Assembly: GCF_000315625.1 (NCBI RefSeq)
Contig: NW_005434658.1
Span: 110,874-137,193, forward strand
Source: Guillardia theta CCMP2712
Taxonomy: Eukaryota; Cryptophyceae; Pyrenomonadales; Geminigeraceae
Direction of reading: 5' to 3'
DNA length: 26,320 nt
The notes under the pieces are model-generated. The model was not told the origin of the DNA. It did not search any database and worked only from the letters and a program-made list of their open reading frames with translations. Shown piece by piece: positions 1 to 9,264 of this stretch. A program made the translations under genes and the position numbers. The first letter of the stretch is position 1; each line of letters opens with the position of its first letter.

Positions 1-1010
1 ACCATTAGGTTCATGATGTACCTGATGATGCAGAAACTAGTTCATTGGGATAGAGGGACAGGCCAGGGGGGGAGGAGGAGGAGGAGGAGGAGGAGGAGGA
101 GGAGGAGGAGGAGAAGGGTGATGATAGAGAAAGAAGGAAAGAGAAAACGGAGGAGCAGAGGCAAGAGGAGGAAGAGGAAGAAACAAAAGGACAGGTGTTC
201 AGGCCATCCAAGTATGAGGAAGGAGGAAGAGCAGGAGCACGAGGAGGAGCAGGAGCATGAGGAGCAGGAGCAGGAGCAGGTGCAGTAGGAGGAGGAGGAG
301 GAGGAGGAGGTGCAGTAGGAGGAGGAGAATTGTGACCAGGTATCGTCCAAGAAGAGAACAGTGAGCGCCAGGAAGGAAGCGATCACCTGGAACACTCAGA
401 GTCACATCCAAGGGAACGACCGCAGGACACGTACCACAGCCAGGTGAGTGAGATACCTCGACCCTCCGATGACCCCAGACAGTGACAAGACAGCGAGGAA
501 GCAAGGGGCCCAGATAATGACCATCTGCAATGCGATCATCGTCTTTCTGGCAAGTTCGTGCTCTGGTTACCAGGGTCTTGTAATTCTGAATCTCCTTTCC
601 ATCAATTCCGATGTACGGAATTTTCTGCTCAAAGTCAGGATCGAAGGAGACAAACAATGATATCTTGTTCGAAAACATCACTAATTCGATCATGGGATCT
701 GATACAATCACATTTGTTGAAACACACGTCTGAGGTATAAATGCGTTTGACACTGGAGTTCAATCACCCGTTTTCATAGTTGATTCCTGCTGCAACCTGA
801 ATGGCCGCAAAGCCAACCAAAGTGCTGACTCCTGCGGTCACAGACAAAAATAAGAAATTCAATCTGGATGTCCCACGGGTGAAGAACACATGTAGAAAGA
901 ATCAAGCATTGTTTGATTATCACGATGGAAATGATAAAACTTGATTTGAAAATTATGGACATGATGATGGAGTGATGATTATGATGATGATTGTGATAAT
1001 GATTGTGATA

Positions 1011-1067
<57 letters not shown>

Positions 1068-1093
1068 GTGATTATGATGATGATGATTATGAA

Positions 1094-1138
<45 letters not shown>

Positions 1139-3087
1139 AACGGTGACGATAGAGATTAGACGATGATAATGTTTTGGTAGCATCAATGATGACGTTGCCT
1201 TTGAGACTTACCGACAAAGGAGACAAGAGCGGAAAGGATGTCAATGAAATCTCCCAACCACCCGTAGATGTAATCCTTGACGATGGGGTAGAAGGCTGAT
1301 CGCATGGCGAGCGGGAGACCAAATCTTGAAAAACAGTGAGCGAGCTCTGTGAGCACGAAGGAGACGACAGGGGAGGAAGCAGAGGCACGACAAGGGAGGA
1401 GCAGGCAGAGGAGAAAGTAGAGGCACGACAAGGGAGGAGCAGGCAGAGGAGAAAGTAGAGGCACGACAAGGGAGGAGCAGGCAGAGGAGAAAGCAGAGGC
1501 ACGACAAGGGAGGAGCAGGCAGAGGAGGAAGCAGAGGCACGACAAGGGAGGAGCAGGCAGAGGAGAAAGTAGAGGCACGACAAGGGAGGAGCAGGCAGAG
1601 GAGAAAGTAGAGGCACGACAAGGGAGGAGCAGGCAGAGGAGAAAGTAGAGGCAGGACAAGGGAGGAGGAGGGAGAGGAAGAAGTAGAGGCAGGACAAGGG
1701 AGGAGCAGGCAGAGGAGAAAGTAGAGGCACGACAAGGGAGGAGGAGGGAGAGGAGAAAGTAGAGGCAGGACAAGGGAGGAGGAGGGAGAGGAAGAAGTAG
1801 AGGCAGGACAAGGGAGGAGGAGGCAGAGGAAAGCCATATGCCTGTATCTGGCAATCGCAAGAGCGATCCCCACGAGTGCAAAAGGGACCCAAGCATGAAT
1901 GCCGAAATGGAAGTAGGATAGCATCAGAGCCTGTAAAGCAGTCAGAGGGCAAACTCCCCCTTTCAGCGTTACTTCTTTCGATGCAAGGTTGTACGACATG
2001 AAAGACTGGCCCTGCAAGAGGTTTCAGTTCTCGTCGATACAGCCCTTGCTATGCACATTCAAAGATGGCAAATTGAATCAGGTGGAGAGAAAATTCCATA
2101 CAACACGTTGAGGATGTGATAGAAAGCAACGCGGCGAGTCGGCATGAACATTGGAGATGAGCTCAGACGACTTGAGGGAGGGAGGAGGAGAGTCATTGTC
2201 GTGCTCGTCTCACCATGGCGGTATATCTCACGGACTGTTCTAAGTGGTAGATCGGCTCTGAAGCTCCGAACATGAAAAGAGCTATTCCCATACCCGTGGA
2301 GAACTGCATCTTACGTCACGACTGAGCAATGGCTCATGGAGGACTACCATCATCAGGAACCAGGAGATGTCCGAGTACTCAGGTCTTGTGTCCCTCTGGC
2401 TCTCCCCGAGTGTGAAAGTGCCCCACCGCGAGTAGCACAGCCATATAATGAAAATGACCCATACCTGCGACAAGCTCACTCACACGGAGAGGAAGCCCGT
2501 TGAGCTCCCACGTTCTCGCAGAGGTAATAGAGCCATAGGAAAGTCGACAGAATCTGACGCTTCCACCACCTAGCAGCCAGGTCAAACTCAACCAAACCTC
2601 TCTATCTCCCCTCCTCCTGCTATCGCTCTTCTTCCTCGCTTCCTTTCCATTCGTCTCATCCCTCCTCTCATCTCCTTACCATATCTGTCCCGAAAACTCA
2701 ACAGGAACCGCGATACACGCCACTATGAAAGCCCAAATGATCCCAAACGCAAAGAACGCGACCTGAACCAAGAGTCAATCCTTCCTACCTCCAGTGATAG
2801 ATCCGACGGAAACAGACTAACTAGACCAGCTATGCTCGAGCACAAGCTACAGAGGGAGCGTCTGAGCCGATCGAGGGCAGGAGCTCGTGGACAAGGTCCA
2901 CTCGAGAGCAAAGAGCGGGAGAGGAGTGAGGGAGGAAGTGAAGTGTAGTTAACAAAGGGAAAGAACTTCCGAGGACGAGGAGGCGACGAGAGGCGGGGGA
3001 GGGAGGAGGAGATCTTACCACGGGGTTCAACGCGAGGTCCAGAGGAGGGAGACGGAAGGCGCGCGGAGCCCCGTCGAGCCTGCCCAT
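1..3087 (-). CDS. BCCT-family (betaine/choline/carnitine) transporter, 12 exons, 3' end off window
   Basis: Membrane transporter of the BCCT family, which imports quaternary ammonium osmolytes or precursors. The model starts at ATG 3087 in a good context (GCCATGG). Exons: 3019-3087, 2680-2762, 2512-2569, 2348-2464, 2214-2303, 1842-2011, 1212-1324, 797-831, 571-729, 435-524, 337-386 and <1-21; all phases agree, giving about 351 residues in the window. Family signatures seen: LNPVVAFFAFG at TM1, PEYSDISWFLMM, FSTGMGIALFMFGASEP, SYFHFGIHAW, FGLPLAMRSAFYP and LSLSGVIGGSRYLT. Most introns are 44-48 nt; those at 2570-2679 (110), 2763-3018 (256), 2012-2213 (202), 1325-1841 (517), 832-1211 (380) and 22-336 (315) are longer, several of them repeat-filled. 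The junction near 768-797 is the weakest: the phase-consistent donor at 796 removes a BCCT-like QVAAGINYENG that follows it. The TM8 aromatic substrate-box region lies beyond the left edge, so the substrate cannot be inferred. Confidence 0.85.
69..114. repeat. (GGA)n microsatellite in a transporter intron
   Basis: An almost pure GGA run on the plus strand. A second purine tract with GAGCAG and GGAGGAGGTGCAGTA units follows at about 220-330. Both lie in the inferred 315-nt intron 22-336 of the minus-strand transporter and read as CCT/CTC in the sense strand. The long Ser/Leu/Arg-rich open frames here are artefacts of the repeat. Confidence 0.85.
1013..1138. repeat. (ATG)n microsatellite in a transporter intron
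   Basis: Long ATG trinucleotide run with a few ATT, GGT and AAG interruptions, flanked on the left by imperfect GATTATGATG units from about 960. It lies within the 380-nt intron 832-1211 of the minus-strand BCCT gene. Poly-Met, poly-Ile and poly-His frames across it are not genes. Confidence 0.9.
1371..1832. repeat. 38-bp minisatellite, 12 copies, inside a transporter intron
   Basis: A purine-rich unit (core GGCACGACAAGGGAGGAG) recurs with an exact 38-bp period. The GGCA(C/G)GACAAGG core starts at 1384, 1422, 1460 and so on up to 1802, with no length change between copies. Variants differ by substitutions only (GGCACGAC/GGCAGGAC, AGGAGCAGGC/AGGAGGAGGG, GAGAAAGTA/GAGGAAGCA). Because 38 is not a multiple of 3, the frame rotates between copies, which creates long spurious Leu/Pro/Ser open frames on the minus strand. 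The array fills the 517-nt intron 1325-1841 between the exons encoding IALAIARY and FGLPLAMRS. Confidence 0.92.
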
Positions 3088-3478
3088 GGCGGGAGTTCGA
3101 AAGATGACGGAGAAAAAAGCGGCGCCAGAGTTTGACTCTTTTTTTTCTTTTTCTTTGACTCTTTTTTTTTCTTTTCTGTAAAAGGAAAAAAAGAGTCCCC
3201 GCCCCCACAACTAGGATCCGATTCTTTCCAGACCAGCATCGACGAGTCACAAGGAAGACGAGGAACCGGCGTTCCGAGTCACGTGAGTTGAGCTCATGCT
3301 GGCAGCAATTAAAAATGATTCATGATTCAAGGACTGACTGGAGCACCCGCGGAAGAAACAGAGAAGAGTCAAATGATTTAATGATCGTTGATGAGATTAA
3401 CGGTTTGTGCTACTGATGGAGATAAGGAGTCTGATGGTGTCCATGAAGTAACCTTAGGATGACGTACAGCTGAGCGTT
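3088..3478. other. Intergenic region upstream of the transporter, with oligo-T tracts
   Basis: Between the transporter start (3087) and the stop of the next minus-strand gene (3479) there is no supported gene. It holds two T-rich runs at 3138-3176, each preceded by TTTGACTC, which form a short direct repeat. This is oligo-A on the transporter's sense strand and lies just upstream of its ATG, so it may be promoter or 5' leader. No TATA box is obvious. Confidence 0.5.
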
Positions 3479-4066
3479 CTACTTCTTCTTCTTCTTGTCG
3501 GGCTTGGTCAGGTCCTTGAGGATCTTGGCTTCGTTCTGAAAGACCAACAAACAGTCAGGAGCGCGAGATCTCGAGACGACCGTTGAACAAATAATCCCTC
3601 ACCTTGACTTCACCGGTGATTGTCTTCATATCAGCCATCGCTTCCTGGACCTGCATCTGTTGTCACCGACGACATCGGCCAGCCTCTCGCGCGACGTTAC
3701 CTCCTCCTCCTCGACCTTAGGATCAAAAGTCAAGGTCTTCTTCACAGTATCGTCCTTGCTGTCCTTGAAGGTGGCAAACGCAACCTGTCGTTGGATGACA
3801 ATCAGGTGCTCGCGGATCCTCCTCCTTCATCTCCCTCCCACCTTGATGGCACGGTCGTCGGCGTTCTCCATACCAGGGCCGAGGGTGAGCTTCTGAGATC
3901 TGACGCTCTTCAAGATTCCTCTCTGCTTGTTGGTGAGAGGAACGTTCAAAAGCTCCTCCGAGTTGTCGCTGGACTGATTTGTAACCACGAATGCCAAAGT
4001 GCAGACTGCGAGCAGGATGACGGAGACGGCAGCTGCGATTTGCTGCCAGATAAACATCAGTGACAT
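3479..4066 (-). CDS. Small single-TM protein of unknown function, 4 exons, 139 aa
   Basis: Not recognised as a known family. Exons 3842-4066, 3701-3784, 3603-3656 and 3479-3535 are all phase 0, joined across introns of 57, 44 and 67 nt with GT...AG ends; the stop is TAG at 3479-3481. The start at 4066 gives MSLMFIWQQIAAAVSVILLA, an N-terminal signal peptide or signal anchor covering roughly residues 8-28. The remaining part is hydrophilic: NVPLTNKQRGILKSV at about 41-55, KLTLGPGMENADDRAIK to residue 75, a charged middle with KVEEEE at exon 2's end, MQVQEAMADMKTI, and a lysine-rich tail ending KPDKKKKK. The terminal lysines could suggest ER retrieval (KKxx-like) if the protein is type I; this is inference. 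Coding status rests on phase consistency of four exons and a natural stop. Confidence 0.7.
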
Positions 4067-4830
4067 CCAAGACGTGGTTCAGTTTAGTCCGGAGGAGATG
4101 ACGGGATCGTACAAAACACATGCATAATGAATAAGCAAGACTGAATATCTAGGTTCTCCGCCTTGATTCATCAAGGACATCGGTGATATGTGGAGAAGTC
4201 TAACTGAAGACAATGTTGTGATCTGGTGCATTTCACATCTTACTGAGTGATGAAAGATAATACATGTTGAGATATCAAAGCTTCTAGTCTAGCTGAGGAC
4301 GATAGGGCAAAAATGGAAGGCGCACAGTGAATGCTCAACTCCAGCTGTGCACTCGAGCTCAATCCCTTACCGTTTCCTCTTCCTTCCCTTACATCTCACT
4401 CGCGCTCCTCATAAATCGCTGTCATCGTCCCCTCTGCCTACATCATCTTTCTCCCCCGCGCATGTTCTCTTATTCCCGGGTGAGCTCCACCTCTCAGTGA
4501 ATCATCATCAACATCGGCAGAGTTTGTCACAAAGGCAGCACTTCTATCTTCCCACAATCGCGATCACTCGCTGCATACCTTGCCGGAGCGAGCATTGCGC
4601 TCAACAGGTCGAACGAGGCTCTCAGTCAGCAGCATGGCAGTAGGTGGCGGTATCGTAGGGCCTTTGCCCGAAATAGAACAAGATAAACGGTGGGGTAGGG
4701 TCCTAGCCAACTTCACTGCCATCGAAAATATTCATTTTCTTTATTTGAAATTTAACTTTAGAATTCTAGCATGCCTGAATATAAAGCTGCCCAAGTACCT
4801 TCCGGTCCTCAAACGAAGTTGGCTCTAGGC
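4067..4830. other. Intergenic region with a weak possible exon
   Basis: No convincing gene. A CT-rich stretch (about 4350-4520) ends near an ATG at 4634 that opens MAVGGGIVGPLPEIEQDKRW on the plus strand. This frame runs into AT-rich sequence and stops at 4826-4828, at the edge of the first GC-rich block. It could be a first exon whose continuation was lost or displaced by that block, or chance. I see no similarity to a known family. Confidence 0.3.
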
Positions 4831-5640
4831 TAGTACTGGAGGGTTCCGAGCCAAGTTTACTCAGCGGCACCCCGGTGATCGGACCCGGGCCCGGGTGTGA
4901 CGGCCGGGCGCCGCCAGGCCTGCCCCCGGCCAGTGACTCGACTCTATGATGCCCGGCGGCGGGAGTCGCCTTTGCCTCCGGGGCAAACTTACTAATGATT
5001 GATAAGGGCCTTATACTTGTCACCGAGTCCTGCTCGGACCCTCAAAGAAGCGCGCGCCGGTAGAGGAAATCTTGTGACTCGGAAGTAGAGGCACGTTCAT
5101 CATCGGACTTGGAAGCGCGCGTAGAGGAAATAAGCAGACTCGGGCACCGTTCATGACTCGTACTGATTTTCAATTTACCTTCGAGTCACGTCGGAACTTA
5201 CGGGAAGAGCATCTCAGTCATGACTCACAGAGTCAGTGACAGTGAGTCCGACGGACCGTCGGTCACTTTCAAGTGGCATGACTGATGGAAACACTGAAAA
5301 AACTGCCCGGCCCGATCGAATCCTAAGGTGACCCCCAGACGACCCGGCGTCAGGCTCCGGCGCCGGAGCCCAGGCGCTGCAGGCTTTGCCCACAGTCCCA
5401 CGCCTTGAGGCAGTGATCCGGCGGACGCTGTCACGAGACGGTCGAAGTTGCACTGCACGTTCGCAACTTGACAGACCGAGTTACTCAAACTGAACTTGGA
5501 AACTGAAACTTTCACTGGCGAAATGGCGCCAGTCGAGAGATCGTCGTGTTAAGGTCCCAAAGTCCAGCCTGATCGCATGAGGAAGCCCAACGGCTCCTGA
5601 ACTGTGACTATACTCGGAGACTGAGTAGCTCGCAGCCGTC
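4831..5640. repeat. GC-rich k-mer-biased block 1
   Basis: The sequence character changes sharply from the AT-rich flank at about 4830. It is dominated by short words and their reverse complements (GACTC/GAGTC, CAGTGA/TCACTG, GACGG/CCGTC, CCCGGGCC), for example GACCCGGGCCCGGG at 4883-4896 and GTCCGACGGACCGTCGG at 5246-5262. No plausible coding frame or conserved motif is seen. Two related blocks lie at 7740-8370 and 11690-13300. It ends near the 3' end of the ankyrin gene. It is probably one dispersed repeat family or element type; its nature is unknown. Confidence 0.55.
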
Positions 5641-5717
5641 ACAGAGATCCGAAAGCAGAGGAGGAGCCTGATGGCAGGTCAGCCCGGCTCCGACGACTGT
5701 TGATGGATGACGAGGTT

Positions 5718-7697
5718 TCAAGGACTTGCCGTACCTGGCTGAAAGATTCTTGACTTAGCCTTGGGTTTGGCTGCCGCTGTACTCTCACTGGTTGTGCTCT
5801 GGGAAGGAGAATCAACCAGTGAGATGGAGGAGGAGGAGAAGGAGAGGAGGGGCAGGAGGAGGAGGCGCAGGAGGGGCAAGAGGGGCAGGAGGAGGAGGAG
5901 GTCGAAGAGGAGGACGAAGAGCAGGAGCAGGGGGAGGACGAGGAGGAGGAGGAGGAGGAGGAGGACGAAGTGGTGGAGGAGGGAGGGGGAGGAGGGGGAG
6001 GAGGAGGAGCCCCGTGCCTGTCTCTCTTCCTTGGCCAACTCGATGCTTGTCTTGCAGCGGATACCCGCCAAGGAAGAACTACACGAGCGCAAGTCAACAT
6101 TGCACCTGAGAAGCCTGCACGATCAAACCTGAAGCGAGATTTTGTTCGTGTACTGGCGCTCTCTGCAGTCGTCGGTCAGAGCCGGTGAATCGCATGTAAG
6201 ACGGACTCACTTGGCACGTTGGAGTCTTCCGCCACAGCAGACATCATCTGCTCTTGGTCAAGGATCTCGTTCATGAGCTGAAAGAAAGTCACCACTCCCC
6301 TCACAGGCTTGTCCCGACTTCCACGACCTGGGCACGAGCCTTGATGTCTAAATTCGTCTTGTCCAGAAGTTGTAGCCCTGAAACGTGTCAGCCTTCACCG
6401 CATAACCTCCACTCTCTTCACCAGCCATCGCTTTCTTCAGGATCGTGCAGATCGCTGGGTCGGTGTTCTGCGGAGCCTACAGGTGTATGTCAAACTTGTG
6501 GTTGAAAACGAGCAAAACACAACATCGCTTAACGGTGTCCGGCCATCAACATTCTTGTGGAAAGGATCAGCTCCATTGCGGAGGAGCAGCTCGACCATGT
6601 TGACTTGTTTCTGCCAGTGGAAACAAAAACTCAGAAATCGCTGTAAAGAAAGGATACAATCCCATTACCGACGAGATGATTGCATAGTGCAAGGCCGAGT
6701 CAGAGCTTGTGTTTTGCAAGGCAACGGATTCTGAGCCCAGCTCAGAACGAGCACCAGAGGGTATGAACTTCACCTGGATTCTTCTTGAGTAGCAGCTCTG
6801 CAACTCTAATGTGGTTCTGCATGTGCATTAGTGTCGTCTACCCTGAAGTCCCTCCGGTGTTGCCTCTTGTACAGCGCACATCAATGGCGTCAATCCGTCG
6901 AAATTTCGACAGATCGTCGATGCTCCTGAATGGTTAAAGATCTTTCATCACATAAACGACCACAACTTTGCTTTCTCGAGATCTCTCACCGCAATCTTCA
7001 ATCAGAAATTTGGTGATTTCCACATGCCCTTCACCACAGGCATAGTGCAGCGGATAATATCTTTCATTTCGCCCACAATCAGCAGACTGCAGGCGAACAC
7101 TTGAAGAAACAATTTGAAGAGTACCCTTGAGCATCGCGGACTTCTATGTCGCTCTTGGACGCAACGAGCAACTGCCAATCGTAAACCTCTACTCTTACTA
7201 CACCTACAGTCTACCTTCAGGACTTCCATCTTGTTTGCAAGAGAGGCAAGATGGATGGGGAGGTCCTATCAAGCAGCGTGAGTCGCTCAGTCTCTCGATC
7301 ACAACCTAGGACCTTGTTCTCATTGCCCATGGCGATGTCCGCCTTATGCTCCAGCAGCAACTTGGCCACTTCTGTCCGCCCCCTGCGAGAGCATGTATCC
7401 CAGCGAAAGCAACAGCAAACGGATCGAAGACCTGTAAGCTGCTAGATGCAATGCTGTATTGCAACCATCGTCCCTGCGAAGAACAACTCAACCCTCATCA
7501 ACTCCCTTGTTATCATCCCTCTGAAACCATGCATCCCACTTCCATCCCACCGGTATCACCACAGCATTCATCCAGCCCTCGCTTGCGCTCTCTCCTATGA
7601 CATACTTGAAGTTCACGGAGCAGGAAGCTTCGAGGGCTCTCCTGGCTGCCTCCACGTTCCCGGCCTCGGCAGCCTGCAGCAGCGCTTTCCCCGACAT
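5718..7697 (-). CDS. Ankyrin-repeat protein, about 15 exons, 321 aa model
   Basis: Protein-interaction scaffold of ankyrin repeats; the partner cannot be inferred. Start ATG 7697 (MSGKALLQAAEAGN). Exons: 7606-7697, 7432-7473, 7313-7382, 7215-7265, 7125-7171, 6990-7060, 6842-6925, 6774-6797, 6669-6730, 6521-6610, 6407-6476, 6328-6347, 6211-6277, 6129-6162, 6018-6078 and 5718-5798; phases agree throughout. Six to seven repeats: ALLQAAEAGNVEAARRAL, NTALHLAAYRGRTEVAKLLL, DLPIHLASLANKMEVLKLL, YYPLHYACGEGHVEITKFLI, GLTPLMCAVQEATPEGLQEL, SALHYAIISSKQVNMVELLL and GRTPLSDV. The repeats read correctly only after the introns are removed, which strongly supports them. The C-terminus (MNEILDQEQMMSAVAED, then KAKSRIFQPGTASP and stop) is less certain. 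The last intron, 5799-6017, has no GT donor and would be GC-AG; if it is retained, 73 Leu/Ser-rich residues are added in frame. Confidence 0.82.
5825..6009. repeat. (GGA/GGC)n purine tract in the last ankyrin-gene intron
   Basis: Imperfect GGAGGA and GGAGGC repeats with GACGA and GCAGGA interruptions on the plus strand. It fills the inferred 219-nt last intron of the minus-strand ankyrin gene, so it is pyrimidine-rich in the transcript. The Arg-, Gly-, Leu- and Ser-rich open frames on both strands here are repeat artefacts unless the intron is retained. Confidence 0.85.
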
Positions 7698-7739
7698 GAC
7701 TGGCGCCGCAATGGAGGGATCCGCGGAAGTTGGTAGAAC

Positions 7740-8370
7740 CGATATGGCCGTTATGACCGTTTCATCGAAACCGTCACCCGGTGGCCTGACACAGTGACTC
7801 GGACCGTGCCGCCGCCGCCATGCCGGGCCACGGATCATGATCGGCGCCGCGCCGGATAACAGTGATTGAACGGCAGCGGCGTCACAACTGTCAGGAGGCT
7901 CGGCGCTCACCGTACGGTACGCGCCCGCCGGGCGGCCCGGGCCGGGCCGCCGGGCCCGGGGCGCCGCGGCCGCGGAGGCCGGCCCGCCACTGGGCCCACC
8001 GTGGCTGGAAGGCCCGGGCCCCGGCCGGGTGACTCACTGCGGCGACTCGGAAGGACCTGACTGTCAGTCGGAGGCTCGGATCATCGCCGCGGTCACCGGG
8101 TGGCCCGGGGGCGGTCAGCGGGCCGTCGGAGTACGGTACCAGTACCCGGTACTCCGCCGGCGCGCCGTCGGGTCGCACCGAGTCTCAGACGGTACGGTAC
8201 GGTAAAGCGGCGAGGGGGCCGGCGCGCCTGGCGGCGGGCCGCGGACCGTCACTAAAAACTTTGGCTTCCCCTACTCTCCGAGTGATTGTCCTCGCCGGTA
8301 CCGTCACTGATTTTCAACTTAACGGACTCCGGGAAGTTTGAGTAACTTTCAAAGAAGTAGTAAGGCGTCA
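7740..8370. repeat. GC-rich k-mer-biased block 2
   Basis: Begins about 45 bp upstream of the ankyrin gene's ATG and ends shortly before the first HTH gene. It shares its word set with blocks 1 and 3: CGTACGGTAC at 7911-7920, CGGTACGGTACGGTA at 8190-8204, GCCCGGGCCC, GACTCACTG and GTCACTGA. Very CpG-rich runs lie at about 7920-8030. Frames across it are low-complexity Arg/Pro/Gly/Ala and show no domain. It could act as promoter or CpG-island-like sequence for the ankyrin gene, or be one end of a mobile element. Confidence 0.55.
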
Positions 8371-8565
8371 GTTGCCATGTTAAGCCCAGCCTCTCCCTTC
8401 AAGTCCGGGCCGCTGGTAAGTTGAAGGCTGCATGACAGCGGATAAGTTGCGCGAGGAATCAACTTGAAAAAAGAAAATCTTAATCGTCAGGTTTCTGCAG
8501 AGCACTGTACCTATTTTACTACATCGGACATGTATTTTTTTTGAAGATAACCGACGAGACCGCCT

Positions 8566-8571
8566 TATAAG
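8566..8571 (+). promoter_or_regulatory. TATA-like box of HTH gene copy 1
   Basis: TATAAG about 50 bp before the ATG at 8617, followed by TCAGTGC. The same arrangement (TTTATATCAGTGC) stands about 50 bp before the second copy's ATG, and both leaders contain ACCATCACAAC. Conservation of position while the surrounding sequence has diverged supports a functional core promoter. Confidence 0.4.
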
Positions 8572-8616
8572 TCAGTGCGCAACAGAAGTTTCTCTCACCA
8601 TCACAACGAACGCAGC

Positions 8617-9141
8617 ATGCTCGCAAGCTACGATCTCTGCTCCTGCGATGACGACTGTCTGGTGTGCTCCATGACCCGGACTTTCTCGCCTCCCGTCCCT
8701 CCCCCTCCTACCCAGCGCCCAAAGAAGTCCGACAAGTGGACCCAAGACAGGAAGCAGCGCCACAAGCTCTCCTGCAGGAACAAGAGCAGGCTCAGCCTCC
8801 AGGACAAGATGGACATCGTGTCGCTCTTCTACAGCACGATGCCGTCGTCGTCGACGCAGGTGGTCACGCAGAGCTCCATCGCCAAGATGTACGGGAAGAG
8901 CCGCTCCGCCATCTGCAAGGTCCTCAAGTCGAAGCAGGTTGAGGCCTTGCTCCGCAAGGTGGTCATGGCCGGGCAGGGGCTGCCTGCTGGGGTCATGGGG
9001 AGAGAGCGATGGTCAGAGGCTGAGGCCTTGCGGGAGGCGGAGATGCCAAGGGTGAAGAAGGAGGAGGGGGCGGAGGAGTCTACTACACGGGCTTACACGG
9101 AGGCGTATGAGCTTTGCGACAGCGGGAGGAGCGATTTGTAG
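8617..9141 (+). CDS. Intronless CENP-B/Psq-like HTH protein, copy 1, 174 aa
   Basis: Probable DNA-binding protein. It has a Cys-containing N-terminus (CSCDDDCLVC, residues 8-17), a Pro-rich linker (SPPVPPPPTQRP), a basic stretch (KSDKWTQDRKQRHKL), then RLSLQDKMDIVSLF...SSIAKMYGKSRSAICKVLK at about residues 58-104. That layout fits the N-terminal HTH of CENP-B, Psq and pogo-type transposases: a helix with K-DIV, then A-MYG-S-SAI-K. The acidic/basic C-terminus (PRVKKEEGAEE...) is not recognised. An upstream in-frame ATG exists at 8575, but 8617 matches the start and length of copy 2. There is no DDE catalytic domain, so it is not an autonomous transposase by itself. It has no introns, unlike every neighbouring gene. 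Only two substitutions separate it from copy 2 over 625 bp (Thr/Ala at residue 20, one silent). Confidence 0.75.
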   Translation: MLASYDLCSCDDDCLVCSMTRTFSPPVPPPPTQRPKKSDKWTQDRKQRHKLSCRNKSRLSLQDKMDIVSLFYSTMPSSSTQVVTQSSIAKMYGKSRSAICKVLKSKQVEALLRKVVMAGQGLPAGVMGRERWSEAEALREAEMPRVKKEEGAEESTTRAYTEAYELCDSGRSDL

Positions 9142-9264
9142 GGCTACATGGGGGAATGTAGATGAGAGTGAGGGGCTGTAGGGCGAGTAGGGAGGAGGAG
9201 GAAGCGAAGAGGATGAGCGAGTAGAGGGAAGGAGAGCGTGTACATGTATACGCGTGTTTGTAAT
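8640..9264 (+). repeat. 625-bp direct duplication, left copy
   Basis: From CTCCTGCGATGACGAC (codon 8/9 of the HTH gene) through the stop and a 123-bp 3' region ending GTGTTTGTAAT, this matches 10341-10965 with the same length. I find two substitutions. Upstream of 8640 similarity falls abruptly to scattered matches, and downstream of 9264 it stops entirely. Confidence 0.9.

Noticed and set aside
13-395. Arg/Glu-rich plus-strand frame and Ser/Cys-rich minus-strand frame
   Set aside because: Artefacts of GGA and GAGCAG repeats within a transporter intron; only VIASFLALTVLFLDDT is BCCT-like.
1371-1832. CRISPR-like array from the regular 38-bp period
   Set aside because: Units are contiguous with no unique spacers and lie in an intron of a eukaryotic gene; it is a minisatellite.
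774-2017. Long minus-strand Ser/Pro/Leu- and His-rich open frames
   Set aside because: They are produced by the 38-bp minisatellite and the (ATG)n tract, which stay open in several frames. Only the ends of these frames are real BCCT exons.
3620-4063. 147-codon plus-strand open frame
   Set aside because: Antisense shadow of the four-exon minus-strand gene; the minus strand has the TM segment, splice sites and phase agreement.
7866-8178. Overlapping GC-rich open frames on both strands
   Set aside because: Arg/Pro/Gly/Ala composition driven by base content in GC-rich block 2; no domain or splice support.
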